Source of the DNA: Bacillus sp. V59.32b
Lineage (GTDB): Bacteria; Bacillota; Bacilli; Bacillales; DSM-1321
NCBI RefSeq assembly: GCF_003429085.1
Contig: NZ_QVTC01000053.1
Coordinates: forward strand, 1-64,000
DNA: 64,000 bases
Direction: 5' to 3'
This document shows, piece after piece, positions 16,571 through 25,800 of the stretch; the stretch's first letter is position 1, and every line of letters begins with the position of its first letter. A model generated the notes under the pieces. The model did not search any database and had not been told where the DNA came from. It saw only the letters and a list, made by a program, of their open reading frames with translations. The translations under genes were made by a program, and so were the position numbers.

Positions 16571-17349
16571 TATGAAACCTCCTCGCCGAGATACGCTTCG
16601 ATGACTTTTGGATTGTTTCGGACTTCTTCCGGCGTACCCTGCGCGATTAGCTGTCCATGGTCCAGTACGTAGATCCGTTCGCATACGCCCATTACAAGCG
16701 GCATATCATGCTCGATAAGCAGGACAGTCAGGTCGAATTTCTCTCTAATGAATCCGATAAGCTTCATCAATTCCTGTGTTTCCTGAGGATTCATTCCAGC
16801 AGCCGGCTCGTCCAAAAGCAGAAGCTTCGGATTTGCGGCAAGTGCCCGCGCGATCTCTAAGCGGCGCTGCTGACCGTATGGAAGGTTTTTTGCCTTTTCA
16901 TCCTGAAATCGGTCGAGGCCAAAGATTTTCAGGAAATCTACGGCTTTTTCATGCATTTCTTTTTCCCCGGAAAAGTGAGTCGGAATGCGTAAAATTGAGC
17001 TTGCGATCGAATGCTTCGCCAGGGAATGATACGCTACTTTTACATTATCGATGACCGACAGTTCACTGAATAAACGGATATTCTGGAAGGTACGGCTAAT
17101 TCCTTTTCTTGTTATCTTAAAAGGGGGCTTCTTGTTCAGCTTTTCTCCGTTTAAGGAAATGCTGCCTTCGGTTGGTACGTAAACGCCTGTAAGCAAATTG
17201 AAGAAGGTTGTTTTACCGGCCCCATTCGGCCCGATAAGTCCTACAAGTTCCCCGGGAAACAATTCTACGTTGACGCCTTGTACGGCTTTTAAGCCTCCAA
17301 ATTGAATGCCGGCGTTGTCTACCTTAAGCAACGGTGTGTTGGTTGCCAT
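16570..17349 (-). CDS. livG: Branched-chain amino acid ABC transporter, ATP-binding protein LivG
   Basis: 259 residues from ATG 17347-17349 ([14 protein letters not shown]), which has AAGGAGGT eight bases upstream and overlaps the livM stop. Walker A is [16 protein letters not shown]; the Q-loop region is [15 protein letters not shown]. The signature appears as [15 protein letters not shown], the LivG variant of LSGGQ. Walker B is [16 protein letters not shown], and the His switch is in [14 protein letters not shown]. It forms the ATPase pair with LivF. An upstream in-frame ATG (17367) is less likely because it lies before the ribosome site. Confidence 0.95.
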   Translation of the reverse strand: MATNTPLLKVDNAGIQFGGLKAVQGVNVELFPGELVGLIGPNGAGKTTFFNLLTGVYVPTEGSISLNGEKLNKKPPFKITRKGISRTFQNIRLFSELSVIDNVKVAYHSLAKHSIASSILRIPTHFSGEKEMHEKAVDFLKIFGLDRFQDEKAKNLPYGQQRRLEIARALAANPKLLLLDEPAAGMNPQETQELMKLIGFIREKFDLTVLLIEHDMPLVMGVCERIYVLDHGQLIAQGTPEEVRNNPKVIEAYLGEEVS

Positions 17350-18298
17350 CCTTAGGACCTCCTTCAATGTCTTTCTTTTTCTTGAAGAATGATGTGATTT
17401 CCTTCGTACCCATTAAGCCTTGCGGACGATAAATCATCATCACGATTAAGATAATGCTGTAAATGACCATCCTTGTTTCCGGATATTCCTGCAGGAAGGT
17501 CGATACGATTGTCAGGAGTATCGCTGCAATGACGGCTCCAGACATGCTGCCAAGACCGCCCAACACAACAAAAATCAGGATATCAAATGACTTTAAAAAC
17601 CCGAAATTCGATGGCTGGATAATGTAGAAATTATGGGCAAACAATGAACCGGCGATCCCTGCAAAGAAAGAGCCGATCGCAAAGGCAACAACCTTATAAT
17701 AAGTCGTGTTGATTCCCATTGCGTCTGAAGCTGTTTCATCTTCACGGATAGAAATACATGCCCGTCCATGCGTGGAATTTGTAAAGTTTCTAATAACCAG
17801 TATCGTGATTAACGCACAGCCGAACACCCAAGGCCAAGTAGTCAAATGAGTTACCATCATGCCGCTTGCTCCGCCGACATAGTCAATGTTTAAAAATACA
17901 ATCCGGACGATTTCTCCAAAGCCCAGTGTTGCAATCGCTAGATAGTCACCTTTAAGCCGCAAGCTTGGAATCCCGATGATAAGACCGGCAATCGCCGCGA
18001 CAATGCCCCCGATTAAGAGCGCAACCGGAAACGGCAATTCCAATTTCATGGTGGCAATGGCGGATGCATAGGCACCTACAGCCAAGAACCCGGCATGCCC
18101 AATGGAGAACTGACCGGTAATTCCAATAATTAAATGAAGGCTGACCGCCAAAATGATATTGATTCCCATAAACAAAATCGTGTTTATGAGGAAATCGTTC
18201 ACCAATTGAAGGTTGATCGTAAGTTGTACAGCGAAAAATACGATGACTGAAAATAAAATTGAGAGCCAAAAACCTTTTGTGCTTTTTAGAATAGTCAT
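17324..18298 (-). CDS. livM: Branched-chain amino acid ABC transporter, permease LivM
   Basis: 324 residues with eight to ten membrane spans. The family markers are INIILAVSLHLIIGITGQFSIGHAGFLAVGAYASA and the coupling-helix region RACISIREDETASDAMGIN, then FFAGIAGSLFAHNFYIIQPSNFGF and LGGLGSMSGAVIAA. It forms the channel together with LivH, encoded 12 bases upstream. The C-terminal tail is charged (FFKKKKDIEGG), and its end overlaps the livG start. Nothing odd is seen. Confidence 0.95.
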   Translation of the reverse strand: MTILKSTKGFWLSILFSVIVFFAVQLTINLQLVNDFLINTILFMGINIILAVSLHLIIGITGQFSIGHAGFLAVGAYASAIATMKLELPFPVALLIGGIVAAIAGLIIGIPSLRLKGDYLAIATLGFGEIVRIVFLNIDYVGGASGMMVTHLTTWPWVFGCALITILVIRNFTNSTHGRACISIREDETASDAMGINTTYYKVVAFAIGSFFAGIAGSLFAHNFYIIQPSNFGFLKSFDILIFVVLGGLGSMSGAVIAAILLTIVSTFLQEYPETRMVIYSIILIVMMIYRPQGLMGTKEITSFFKKKKDIEGGPKDGNQHTVA

Positions 18299-18310
18299 TG
18301 CTTGTCTCCC

Positions 18311-19189
18311 CTACACTTTTTCTCTTCTATTTTTTCCGAACAAACCTGACGGAAGGAAGATAAGGATTAAGATAAGTACAACAAATGCTACTGCATCGCG
18401 CCATAGAGAGTATCCTGCAGCGCTGACAAGCGATTCAACCACTCCGAGAAGCAGTCCTCCGACCATTGCTCCGGGAATGATGCCGATTCCGCCAAGAACA
18501 GCAGCAACAAAAGCTTTTAATCCAGGGATAATTCCCATCAATGGCTCTATTTTGCTGTAATATACACCGAAGATAACACCCGCAGCACCGGCAAGAGCTG
18601 AACCGATTGCAAAGGTAGCAGAAATGGTATTGTTGACGTTGATGCCCATCAGCTTGGCCGCTTCGGCATCAAACGAAACCGCGCGCATTGCTTTACCGAT
18701 TTTGGTTTTATGTACAACGAATTGCAGGATAATCATGAGAACAACAGAAGTACAAAGAATGAAGATCGATTGGCTGTTTACCGATACCCCCAAAATGGAT
18801 ATTTTTTCGGAAGGCAGTACACCCGACGGATACGCTTCAGGCTGTGCGCCGCGGAAATAGATAAAGCCGTACTCGATTAGTAGAGAAACCCCGATTGCTG
18901 TAATCAATGCCGCAATCCTAGTCGCGTTACGCAATGGCTTGTAAGCTATTCTTTCGATGATGACACCGAATAGAGCTGTGAACGCCATCGTTAGCAGCAA
19001 GGCCGGGAAGAAAGTCAATTCTAGGATCGTTATAGAATAAAAGCCCACGAACGCCCCTACCATAAATACATCACCATGCGCAAAGTTAATCAGCTTAACA
19101 ATGCCGTATACCATGGTGTAACCTAGAGCGATCAGGGCATATATGCTGCCGAGAGATATTCCGTTAATAAGCTGTTGTATCAGTTCCAT
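18311..19189 (-). CDS. livH: Branched-chain amino acid ABC transporter, permease LivH
   Basis: 292 residues. The start MELIQQLINGISLGSIYALIALGYTMVYGIVKLINFAHGD is the classic LivH N-terminus, after AAGGAGAGACCAAT. Further markers are AMRAVSFDAEAAKLMGINVN, the EAA-like coupling loop, and GLKAFVAAVLGGIGIIPGAM. It is an integral membrane channel subunit paired with LivM. A gap of about 118 bases with a hairpin separates it from livJ, which usually allows more binding protein than membrane subunit to be made. Confidence 0.95.
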   Translation of the reverse strand: MELIQQLINGISLGSIYALIALGYTMVYGIVKLINFAHGDVFMVGAFVGFYSITILELTFFPALLLTMAFTALFGVIIERIAYKPLRNATRIAALITAIGVSLLIEYGFIYFRGAQPEAYPSGVLPSEKISILGVSVNSQSIFILCTSVVLMIILQFVVHKTKIGKAMRAVSFDAEAAKLMGINVNNTISATFAIGSALAGAAGVIFGVYYSKIEPLMGIIPGLKAFVAAVLGGIGIIPGAMVGGLLLGVVESLVSAAGYSLWRDAVAFVVLILILIFLPSGLFGKNRREKV

Positions 19190-19221
19190 ATTGGTCTCTC
19201 CTTGGTTTTTTAAGAAGTATA

Positions 19222-19276
19222 AACAAATAGGGGGACAGGCCCCTGTTTTTCAGGTAAACCTGTCCTGCCTTGTAAT
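19222..19276 (-). promoter_or_regulatory. Hairpin between livJ and livH
   Basis: On the minus strand GGACAGG pairs with CCTGTCC across a loop holding CAGGGG. No T run follows. It probably stabilises the livJ message 3' end or weakens read-through into livH. Confidence 0.45.
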
Positions 19277-19306
19277 TCAGAGCTATATATAATAGCCCGA
19301 TATTTT

Positions 19307-20488
19307 TTATTCTGGGTCAACTTTTGAATCGAATGTTTGCTCTCCAGCTTCATACTTAAGGATGGATGCTGATTTAATCGGATCGTGATGATCATTCAAG
19401 GTAATGTTTCCTGAAACAAGGGCAAGATCCTTTGTTTCCGCTAAAGCTTCCTTGATTTTTTCAGGGTCTGTACTGCCTGCGCGTTCAATAGCATCAGCAA
19501 TCATATACCCAGTGTCATAACCAAGTGCCGCAAAGCCGTCTGGTGTGGACTTATACTCTGCCTCATACGCTTTTACGAAATCCTGAATCTTCGGATCAGG
19601 ATCAGCTGCGGAATAGTGGTTTGTGATAAACGTATTGTCCAACGCGTCTCCACCGGCAATTTCAACAAGCTTCGGAGAATCCCAGCCGTCTCCACCCATG
19701 ATTGGCACATCAATACCAGCTTCGCGGGCTTGTTTAACAATTAAGCCTACTTCTTCATAATAACCAGGCAGGAAGATGAAATCCGGCTTAGCAGATTTGA
19801 TGCGTGTAAGCGTCGCACGGAAATCTGTATCCTTCGCTACATATGCTTCTTCAGCTACGATTTTTCCGCCGGCTTTCGTATACGATTCTTCAAAGGCTTT
19901 AGCCAATCCTTTTGAATAGTCACTTGCCGTATCAATAAATATCGCTGCATTTTTCGATTGGAACTTGCTTTGCGCAAAGTTAGCAGCTACTGTTCCTTGG
20001 AATGGATCGATAAAGCATGTTCTAAACACAAAATCGTTTACTTTGTCACCCTTGCCCGTGATATCAGGGTTTGTTCCCGTAGGTGTGATTAATGGAATCT
20101 TTTGATCTGTGGCGATTTGCACCTGGGCCAATGTATTTGTACTAGTAGCCGCTCCGACCATAACCGCAACCTTGTCCTGTGTCGCAAGCTTCAATGCCCC
20201 TTGGGTAGCCTCTGCTGCATCAGACTTATTATCGACTTTGACTAATTCCAATTTCTTACCATCAATGCCTTCTTTGTTGATTTCATCAAAAGCTAGCTCA
20301 AGACCTTGCACCCCAGATTGTCCATAAGAAGCAACCCCTCCGGATAATTCCATGTTAGCACCAATCTTGATCGTATCTCCGCCGCCTGATCCGCCACTGC
20401 TCTCAGAACCGCCGCCGCACCCAGCCAGAAGCAATGTGGCACTCAATGATAGTGATAGTAAAAGGCCGCCCATTTTCTTTTTCTTCAT
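19307..20488 (-). CDS. livJ: Branched-chain amino acid ABC transporter, substrate-binding lipoprotein
   Basis: 393 residues. A lipoprotein signal peptide (MKKKKMGGLLLSLSLSATLL then LAGCGGG) places the lipid-bound Cys near residue 24. A Gly/Ser linker leads to the periplasmic-binding fold type I of the LivJ/BraC family (IKIGANMELSGGVASYGQS, VAVMVGAATSTNTLAQ, LITPTGTNPDITG, FIDTASDYSKGLAKAFEE, FAALGYDTGYMIADAIE). It captures amino acids outside the membrane and delivers them to LivHM. It is the first gene of livJHMGF, starting after GGGGGAAAATTGG. Two CodY-like sites lie upstream. The exact ligand cannot be read from sequence. Confidence 0.95.
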   Translation of the reverse strand: MKKKKMGGLLLSLSLSATLLLAGCGGGSESSGGSGGGDTIKIGANMELSGGVASYGQSGVQGLELAFDEINKEGIDGKKLELVKVDNKSDAAEATQGALKLATQDKVAVMVGAATSTNTLAQVQIATDQKIPLITPTGTNPDITGKGDKVNDFVFRTCFIDPFQGTVAANFAQSKFQSKNAAIFIDTASDYSKGLAKAFEESYTKAGGKIVAEEAYVAKDTDFRATLTRIKSAKPDFIFLPGYYEEVGLIVKQAREAGIDVPIMGGDGWDSPKLVEIAGGDALDNTFITNHYSAADPDPKIQDFVKAYEAEYKSTPDGFAALGYDTGYMIADAIERAGSTDPEKIKEALAETKDLALVSGNITLNDHHDPIKSASILKYEAGEQTFDSKVDPE

Positions 20489-20602
20489 CCAATTTTCCCC
20501 CTATTTCTCTTCGTTTTTTCTTGCATATTCTCCTAAACTTTGTATTTCTACTATAGAAGATATGCAGACCCGGAAAGATAAATTAATATTGATAATAAAA
20601 AT

Positions 20603-20617
20603 AATATTCTGAAAAAT
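20603..20617. promoter_or_regulatory. Possible CodY box (proximal) upstream of livJ
   Basis: AATATTCTGAAAAAT matches the CodY consensus AATTTTCWGAAAATT at 13 of 15 positions by my count. It lies about 115 bases upstream of the livJ start in a 456-base gap. CodY control of branched-chain amino acid uptake is established in Bacillus; binding here is inference. Confidence 0.45.
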
Positions 20618-20669
20618 AGTTTACCTTATTTTCCCGTAACCGTCTATATAATATTATAGTAAAATTTAA

Positions 20670-20684
20670 ATTTTTCTGAAAAAC
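20670..20684. promoter_or_regulatory. Possible CodY box (distal) upstream of livJ
   Basis: ATTTTTCTGAAAAAC matches the CodY consensus at 12 of 15 positions, 67 bases from the proximal site. Two spaced sites are common at CodY targets. The rest of the gap up to the carboxypeptidase terminator holds nothing I can name. Confidence 0.4.
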
Positions 20685-20908
20685 GCTTACGAATTTAACA
20701 CTTTAAAGGGGTAAATATTATATATTTAAAATAGTTTCCCTTTGAAAATTTCGACAAAATTCAACCTGCCGCAAATGTTTTGAATTTTACTGTTGAATGA
20801 GATAGAGATAGACAAAACCAAAACTAACTGTGGTCATTTGTAACTTCACGAACTATATTTCAAAAAAGGTACGTTTTTTCTGAATGTTGATTCGTTCACT
20901 ACAGAGAC

Positions 20909-20940
20909 CAAAAGGAGCCGGCATTCGCACCAGCTCCTTC
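20909..20940 (-). terminator. Terminator of the carboxypeptidase gene
   Basis: On the minus strand AAGGAGC-TGGTGC pairs with GC-CGGCTCCTT around GAAT, followed by TTTTG. Confidence 0.7.
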
Positions 20941-20944
20941 ATCT

Positions 20945-23341
20945 TCATCTTATCTTCAGGGTAACGGAATTAAATTTCTTCTTATTGCCTATCGGGTTAT
21001 AGTTATTTTCAATATTCCCCGCAGCATCCACAGAGAACCAATTAACCGTCGTCGTTTTATCAATTTTTAGCGTTTCGGCTCCTTCTCTTGTCCCGCTTAG
21101 CATCAGTTTCTTGGATTCAAACGTTGGCCGGCTGCCGTCAAGTGTATAATAGATTGTTGCCGGTTCGCTTGTTTTAAATGTAAGATTGATAGGTTCTTTG
21201 TAAGATCCGCTGCCAGGTACCGCTTTCGTCGTTGGTGCGCGGTGATCTTTGGAGTGATGATAAGCTACCTCCATTAAACCAATTAAGCCGTTGGAAAATT
21301 CCATGGCTTCCTCATGTCCTTCCTCAAACGGCGGCTGGAATCCGACGGGCTTCCAATCGTTTGTTGTCTTATCCCATAGGTCAGCCCCGACTTCGAAATT
21401 CCAGGCGAAAATTCCTTTTTCATACCATAAATAGTCTGCGGAATTGCCTGCCGCTGAGTACAATACATCAGGAATCGGACCTGTACGGCTTGGAAGGATG
21501 GCTGTTCCCCGATGTTTTTGGATTTTATTTAAGATTTGTTCAGAGGCCGCCCAGTAAAATGCCTCTTCCCCTGCAGATGGCCGCGGCAATGTCGTTCTTG
21601 TGGCATCGTATGCACCAGGTGACCACATGAAATAACCGCCATAGCTGTGGATGTTCATTGCAAACTTGATATTCGGATTTTTGTCTGCCAGCCACACGAG
21701 ATTTTGGGCTTCCGGTTCAGAGCCCTCATGCGGACCAGCATAAGTAGTGCTTGTACAGCTCTTGGATGCTCCGATGAATCCATCATATACGGAGCCGATC
21801 GTATGGTTGCGGTTAAGATCTACACCCCAGGAATTTCTTAAAGCCGAATCTGATGCAGTAGGCCCGCAATGGTTCGTCATATTCTTCCGCTGCATATTGG
21901 CATCATAAAAACTATAGTTCGCGCCGTCCGGATTTACTGTAGGAACTAAGAAAATGTCGAGATTGTTAACCAAACGCTTTGTCTCTTCGTCATGTCCATA
22001 GTTTCTCAGCAATCGTTCTGCCGTCTCAATTGTAACCAGAGGTGTAACCCATTCGCGGGCGTGTTCCTGCGCATAACCCAAAACACCTGGCTTGGAACCG
22101 TCACGGTGCTTGCCAATGCGAATCGCTTTCACAGTAAATGGATCTTTTGAAACCTTGTCAGGAGCCTTCAACCCATCTGTAAGTGTTGCCGTAACCGGTT
22201 TAACGAGACCGCTTCCGCTATTCCCGCGGTATGTAACAGCCGATACAAGCTGATTCGCTTTGCTATTCACTTCTGCAACAACCTGACTGGCAGTGCTTGT
22301 ACTGGTACCCGCCCCGTCTGTGGCCAGTTCTACTATTACTTTTTTATTTTCGATCGTTACGCTTAGCGGGGCATTGTTTGTTCCGGGATTTTTAAATTCG
22401 ATGGAAATATCATTGCCTCCCTGATGTCCTAAAGTCTTCGATGTCAAAACTACAGCATCTGTATTATTGGTGCCTATTGTAGCTTGAGCATAGCGCTTGT
22501 ACCCATTGGTTTTGTTTGGCATATCAATGATTTCAACCAGGTCCGGAAATTGCTTAGCCAGCTTCTCTGCCCGCTGATACAATTCGGTCGGATCCATATA
22601 ATGATCGATAAAATCTTTCACATAAAACCTGTTTGGCTTATCACGTTCTTCACTTCCCAGCCACTTAGTGACTGTAGCTGTAGCGCTGCCCCCTAAATTG
22701 CTTGTGATTTTTACATTCTTTGGAACCGCACTGATGGGCAGTTCTAAGTAATGGTACAAATATTCGCCATAATCCACCTTCCTTGAAAGAGTTGCCGTCT
22801 TTTGGACTCCATTTTCCGTCCAGCTGGCCGTTAACGCAGAGCTTGCAGCAGTTCCAGCGCTCGACTTTGCCTCAATATAAAGGAACTTTTCTGACTGGCT
22901 TGTAAAATAGTTCGCCCTTAACACATTGATCTTATCTTCCACAGCCGTAATCGATGACTCCTGCTTTACAGCTTGATTCCTCTCTGCCACTCTTTGTTTC
23001 CATTGCTGTTGTGTAATCAGCGTATCTTTTACATCAATCCCGTGCATTTTTAACATAGCAATTTCAGAAGGTGTTACGACCGCATCCACTTCCAATATCC
23101 CATCATGCTCATGGACCCTGTGAGTGAGATCAATCCCAAGCTCCACGATCTTGTCCATCGCCTTTTGGCCAGGCACCTTCAGCTGAACAACAGAAACTGG
23201 TTCCGGCTTCTCAAGCGGCACAACCGGCTGAGATGATGCCATTATCGGTTTGTCGATAACCGGGTAAACCGTGGACAAGCAGAGACCTGTAATAACTGAC
23301 AAAGCAACAATTCCTTTTTGCAAACCCCTATTATTCTTCAA
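20945..23341 (-). CDS. Secreted M14 zinc carboxypeptidase with C-terminal chitobiase-like domain
   Basis: 798 residues. A TTG start after AGGAGGGGATTTT gives a signal peptide (GLQKGIVALSVITGLCLSTV). A prodomain-like region (to about 130) with VDAVVTPSEIAMLKMHGIDV resembles M14 propeptides. The peptidase domain has the zinc motif HAREW in LGYAQEHAREWVTPLVT, then the substrate-binding DLNRNH in NSWGVDLNRNHTIG, the third zinc ligand in FAMNIHSYGGYFMWSPG, and the catalytic Glu in WNFEVGADLWD. An insert of about 100 residues rich in Thr/Ser/Ala (VVLTSKTLGHQGGNDISIEF) lies before the catalytic core. The last 90 residues (GSYKEPINLTFKTSEPATIY, YTLDGSRP) match the chitobiase/HEX C-terminal fold. It should trim peptides outside the cell. 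Confidence 0.88.
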   Translation of the reverse strand: MKNNRGLQKGIVALSVITGLCLSTVYPVIDKPIMASSQPVVPLEKPEPVSVVQLKVPGQKAMDKIVELGIDLTHRVHEHDGILEVDAVVTPSEIAMLKMHGIDVKDTLITQQQWKQRVAERNQAVKQESSITAVEDKINVLRANYFTSQSEKFLYIEAKSSAGTAASSALTASWTENGVQKTATLSRKVDYGEYLYHYLELPISAVPKNVKITSNLGGSATATVTKWLGSEERDKPNRFYVKDFIDHYMDPTELYQRAEKLAKQFPDLVEIIDMPNKTNGYKRYAQATIGTNNTDAVVLTSKTLGHQGGNDISIEFKNPGTNNAPLSVTIENKKVIVELATDGAGTSTSTASQVVAEVNSKANQLVSAVTYRGNSGSGLVKPVTATLTDGLKAPDKVSKDPFTVKAIRIGKHRDGSKPGVLGYAQEHAREWVTPLVTIETAERLLRNYGHDEETKRLVNNLDIFLVPTVNPDGANYSFYDANMQRKNMTNHCGPTASDSALRNSWGVDLNRNHTIGSVYDGFIGASKSCTSTTYAGPHEGSEPEAQNLVWLADKNPNIKFAMNIHSYGGYFMWSPGAYDATRTTLPRPSAGEEAFYWAASEQILNKIQKHRGTAILPSRTGPIPDVLYSAAGNSADYLWYEKGIFAWNFEVGADLWDKTTNDWKPVGFQPPFEEGHEEAMEFSNGLIGLMEVAYHHSKDHRAPTTKAVPGSGSYKEPINLTFKTSEPATIYYTLDGSRPTFESKKLMLSGTREGAETLKIDKTTTVNWFSVDAAGNIENNYNPIGNKKKFNSVTLKIR

Positions 23342-23654
23342 AAAATCCCCTCCTAACCTGATTAGTAAAATAAAAAACTATCAACTCAACTATAAAATTA
23401 TTTATCTGAATATTTTGTCAACATTTCACAGCTATTAAAAGTGAGTTCTATATACCTAGAATTAAGCTGGTTATTTAACCAACATGTTTTATTTCGGTTC
23501 CCGAAAATATTTAGAATTGAACTTTGTAAGTAAATAAGCCTACTGTTATCCCGTAAAAATAATGATTAGTCTTTTAAATAGCATTCTTGATTTTGTGATT
23601 CACGAAGGATTATGGAGTACTATGTAGAAAAATAAATAGTTATGGAGAAATTTT
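23342..23654. other. Gap with no recognised element
   Basis: About 310 AT-rich bases upstream of the carboxypeptidase and before the small broken ORF. I see no gene, array or terminator. The carboxypeptidase promoter must lie here, but no clear hexamer pair stands out. Confidence 0.4.
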
Positions 23655-23922
23655 TTGGAGGATTTTAAAGATAATAAAAAGAAAAATACTAGTTTTAATA
23701 AAACGTTTACGGTCTATAGCGGAGAAAGAGCCATTCTTATCTTTCATGCAAAAATGCCAGGAGATTTTTGAGATGGCATCAGGAGAGGGAGTCCCTGCTA
23801 AATTTGTTTATACGGAGGTTCCAAACCACAACTTGGTTTACAGCTTAAATAATGCAAATAGCGTGAGGAATGGCCAAACTACAGCTATCTTCAAGGCTGG
23901 GTTCAAAAAAATTCAAAATTAA
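23655..23922 (+). pseudogene. Small unknown protein, frameshifted in a T5 run
   Basis: A TTG at 23655 with GGAGA seven bases upstream opens LEDFKDNKKKNTSFNKTFTV, then YSGERAILIFHAKMPGDF, before a TGA at 23769-23771. If one T of the run 23765-23769 is removed, the frame continues as EMASGEGVPAKFVYTEVP and ends AIFKAGFKKIQN at a TAA (23920-23922), just before a terminator. The joined product would be about 89 residues with alternating beta-like strands. I do not recognise the family. It is convergent with tcdA and shares its terminator. Confidence 0.5.
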
Positions 23923-23924
23923 AA

Positions 23925-23959
23925 CAAAAAACTCAGGCCTGTTTTTGGCCTGAGTTTTG
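23925..23959. terminator. Bidirectional terminator between the small ORF and tcdA
   Basis: AAACTCAGGCC and GGCCTGAGTTT pair around TGTTTTT, with A runs before and T runs after on both strands. Confidence 0.9.
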
Positions 23960-23969
23960 CTGCAAAAGA

Positions 23970-24737
23970 TTATTTTTCGTCGCTGACCCGTTGAATCGGG
24001 ATATCTTTTAAAATTTCCCGAACAACCCAGCTACCGGCAATCAATCCGGCCACCGACGGAACAAATGCGTTAGAGGAAGGTGGCATCTGCGCTTTCCTGA
24101 TCTTCGCCGCGTCATTCCCTACCTCTTTACGCACATCTTCTCTGATTACAATCGGGCTTTCATCCGAGAATATGACAGGAAGACCTTTTGTTATCCCTTC
24201 CTTACGTAATCTCTTACGCATGACCTTCGCGACCGGGTCGGTATGCGTCTTTGAAATATCCGCAATCATGAACCGGGTTGGATCCATTTTATTAGCCGCT
24301 CCCATGCTTGAGATAATCGGAATGTTCCGCTTCAGACATTCCTTCGCTAAATGGATTTTATAGACGATCGTATCCGACGCATCAATGACATAATCGAGCC
24401 CGTAGCTGAAGAATTCCTCATACGTTTCTTCCGTATAGAACATTTTTAACGAAATGACTTCACACTCCGGATTAATATCCTGAATCCGTTCCTTCATCAA
24501 ATCGGCTTTAAACTGGCCGACAGTCGATAACAACGCATGAAGCTGCCGATTCACATTCGTGATATCCACATCATCCTTATCGACCAGTACCAGGCGGCCC
24601 ACGCCCGAACGCGCCAGCGCCTCAACCGCGAAAGTGCCCACCCCGCCGATGCCGAGAATCGCCACCGTTGTATTTTTTAATAACTCAAGTCCTTCTTTTC
24701 CAATCGCCAATTCATTACGCGAAAATTGGTGCAACAT
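23970..24737 (-). CDS. tcdA: tRNA threonylcarbamoyladenosine dehydratase
   Basis: 255 residues of the E1-like/ThiF fold. The ATP-binding loop is VAILGIGGVGTFAVEALARSG, followed by LVLVDKDDVDITNVNRQLHAL. DYVIDASDTIVYKI and IISSMGAANKMDPTRFMIADI complete the adenylation site, and VFSDESP precedes a C-terminal GLIAGSWVVREIL. TcdA dehydrates t6A37 of ANN-decoding tRNAs to the cyclic form. B. subtilis calls this yrvM and it follows aspS directly; here about 15 kb of other genes lie between them. Length and motifs are normal. Confidence 0.93.
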   Translation of the reverse strand: MLHQFSRNELAIGKEGLELLKNTTVAILGIGGVGTFAVEALARSGVGRLVLVDKDDVDITNVNRQLHALLSTVGQFKADLMKERIQDINPECEVISLKMFYTEETYEEFFSYGLDYVIDASDTIVYKIHLAKECLKRNIPIISSMGAANKMDPTRFMIADISKTHTDPVAKVMRKRLRKEGITKGLPVIFSDESPIVIREDVRKEVGNDAAKIRKAQMPPSSNAFVPSVAGLIAGSWVVREILKDIPIQRVSDEK

Positions 24738-24869
24738 TATATAACCAACTCCAATAAAATCTCTTTATCTTTAGAATTCCCAAAGTTGAATATATCATAA
24801 ACATTGTGGAGTTTGATACTTTTTGAAGGGATCAATGTATTGGGATTGATGAGGTGGAATCAAGCGGTG

Positions 24870-24965
24870 GCTACAAAATTGAAATCTTCGCTACAAAATT
24901 CATTGTTTCGGCTACTATCTGTTGAATAACTGCTACTATATTGAAATTCCCGTTACAAAATTTGG
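24870..24965 (-). repeat. 20-21-base-period array, TGTAGC word (five units, family F)
   Basis: GCTACAAAATT or close variants begin at 24870, 24890, 24911, 24932 and 24952. On the minus strand the unit reads AATTTTGTAGC plus about ten variable bases. The same word occurs at 40058-40120 and once at 54596. The array lies in the 357-base gap upstream of tcdA. Confidence 0.7.
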
Positions 24966-25094
24966 GACTGACTAGTATATAATAGAGTAGAGTTAGGTCT
25001 TCCAAACCAATCCAATTTCAGTGATACAACAGTATGGGCCCTTTTTATTCATTTTATATTATTTTTATCATTATTTATTTTCCTGGGGGGCCAT

Positions 25095-25359
25095 ATGAAT
25101 CCTTTTGTTAGCTTTTTAATATATCCTGGAACGTGGATAGCGATTCTTGGATTGATAGCCTTATATTTTTCTGTGAAATCTTTGGCGAAGTATCCCATTT
25201 GCGGTTATAAGTATCATTATTGTTATTGTATCTCTATATGATTCAATTAACTTTTTGCTATGGTTATTAGGTGTTCCTTGGAATAATTGGTCGTCAGTTT
25301 CTTCTATGACAGCTAGCGACTTTACACATTTAAGTTTTTGGCAAATAAATAGACAGTAG
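25095..25359 (+). pseudogene. Small membrane protein, one frameshift
   Basis: ATG 25095 follows GGGGGG and opens MNPFVSFLIYPGTWIAILGL with IALYFSVKSLAKYP, a first membrane helix. The frame then stops at 25239-25241. In the next frame from about 25201 the sense continues as FAVISIIIVIVSLYDSINFL, LWLLGVPWNNWSS and ends SFWQINRQ at TAG 25357-25359, giving a second membrane helix. The joined product would be about 87 residues. The family is not recognised. It lies directly after the family F array. Confidence 0.5.
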
Positions 25360-25391
25360 GATTTTAATCCGACTGTCCCGTTATAGAGATT

Positions 25392-25571
25392 TTAATATAT
25401 GAGAAATTGCTTCATTTCCGCTTCGCTTAAATCTTTTGCTTCAATGCCTTTTTTCTTACAATATTCACCTAATGCACGTATCTTCACCTTTGGTGCGTCT
25501 GGATCTGGTGGAAATGCATATACGCCATCAGGAAAAGCATCGTCAAATTTTTCGATTTGTTCACGTAACAT
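25392..25571 (-). CDS. Small hypothetical protein (59 residues)
   Basis: ATG 25569-25571 follows AAGGAGTAATTCC, a good ribosome site. The product begins MLREQIEKFDDAFPDGVYAF, has a proline/aspartate turn (PPDPDAPKVK), and ends with a short helical part (EYCKKKGIEAKDLSEAEMKQ). It is soluble and acidic overall. I do not recognise a family. It is convergent with the broken membrane gene at 25095-25359. The strong ribosome site and normal amino-acid content support it as real. Confidence 0.65.
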   Translation of the reverse strand: MLREQIEKFDDAFPDGVYAFPPDPDAPKVKIRALGEYCKKKGIEAKDLSEAEMKQFLIY

Positions 25572-25800
25572 GGAATTACTCCTTGTTATAAGGTTCCCGT
25601 ATTCCGTTTAACTACATAACTCAAGCCAAATAGAAATGCGCCATTAAAAGGAAAAAACTTATGCTTACTCGTGTAACCATTTATCAACACATCCTATCTC
25701 ATAGAATATTGTTGCCTGTCGTTACAATTTAAAAGTAGCATAAATTTGTTAAGCTGATGATAATGGAGCATGAAAATTAAGTAAATGCCGTACTTACTAT

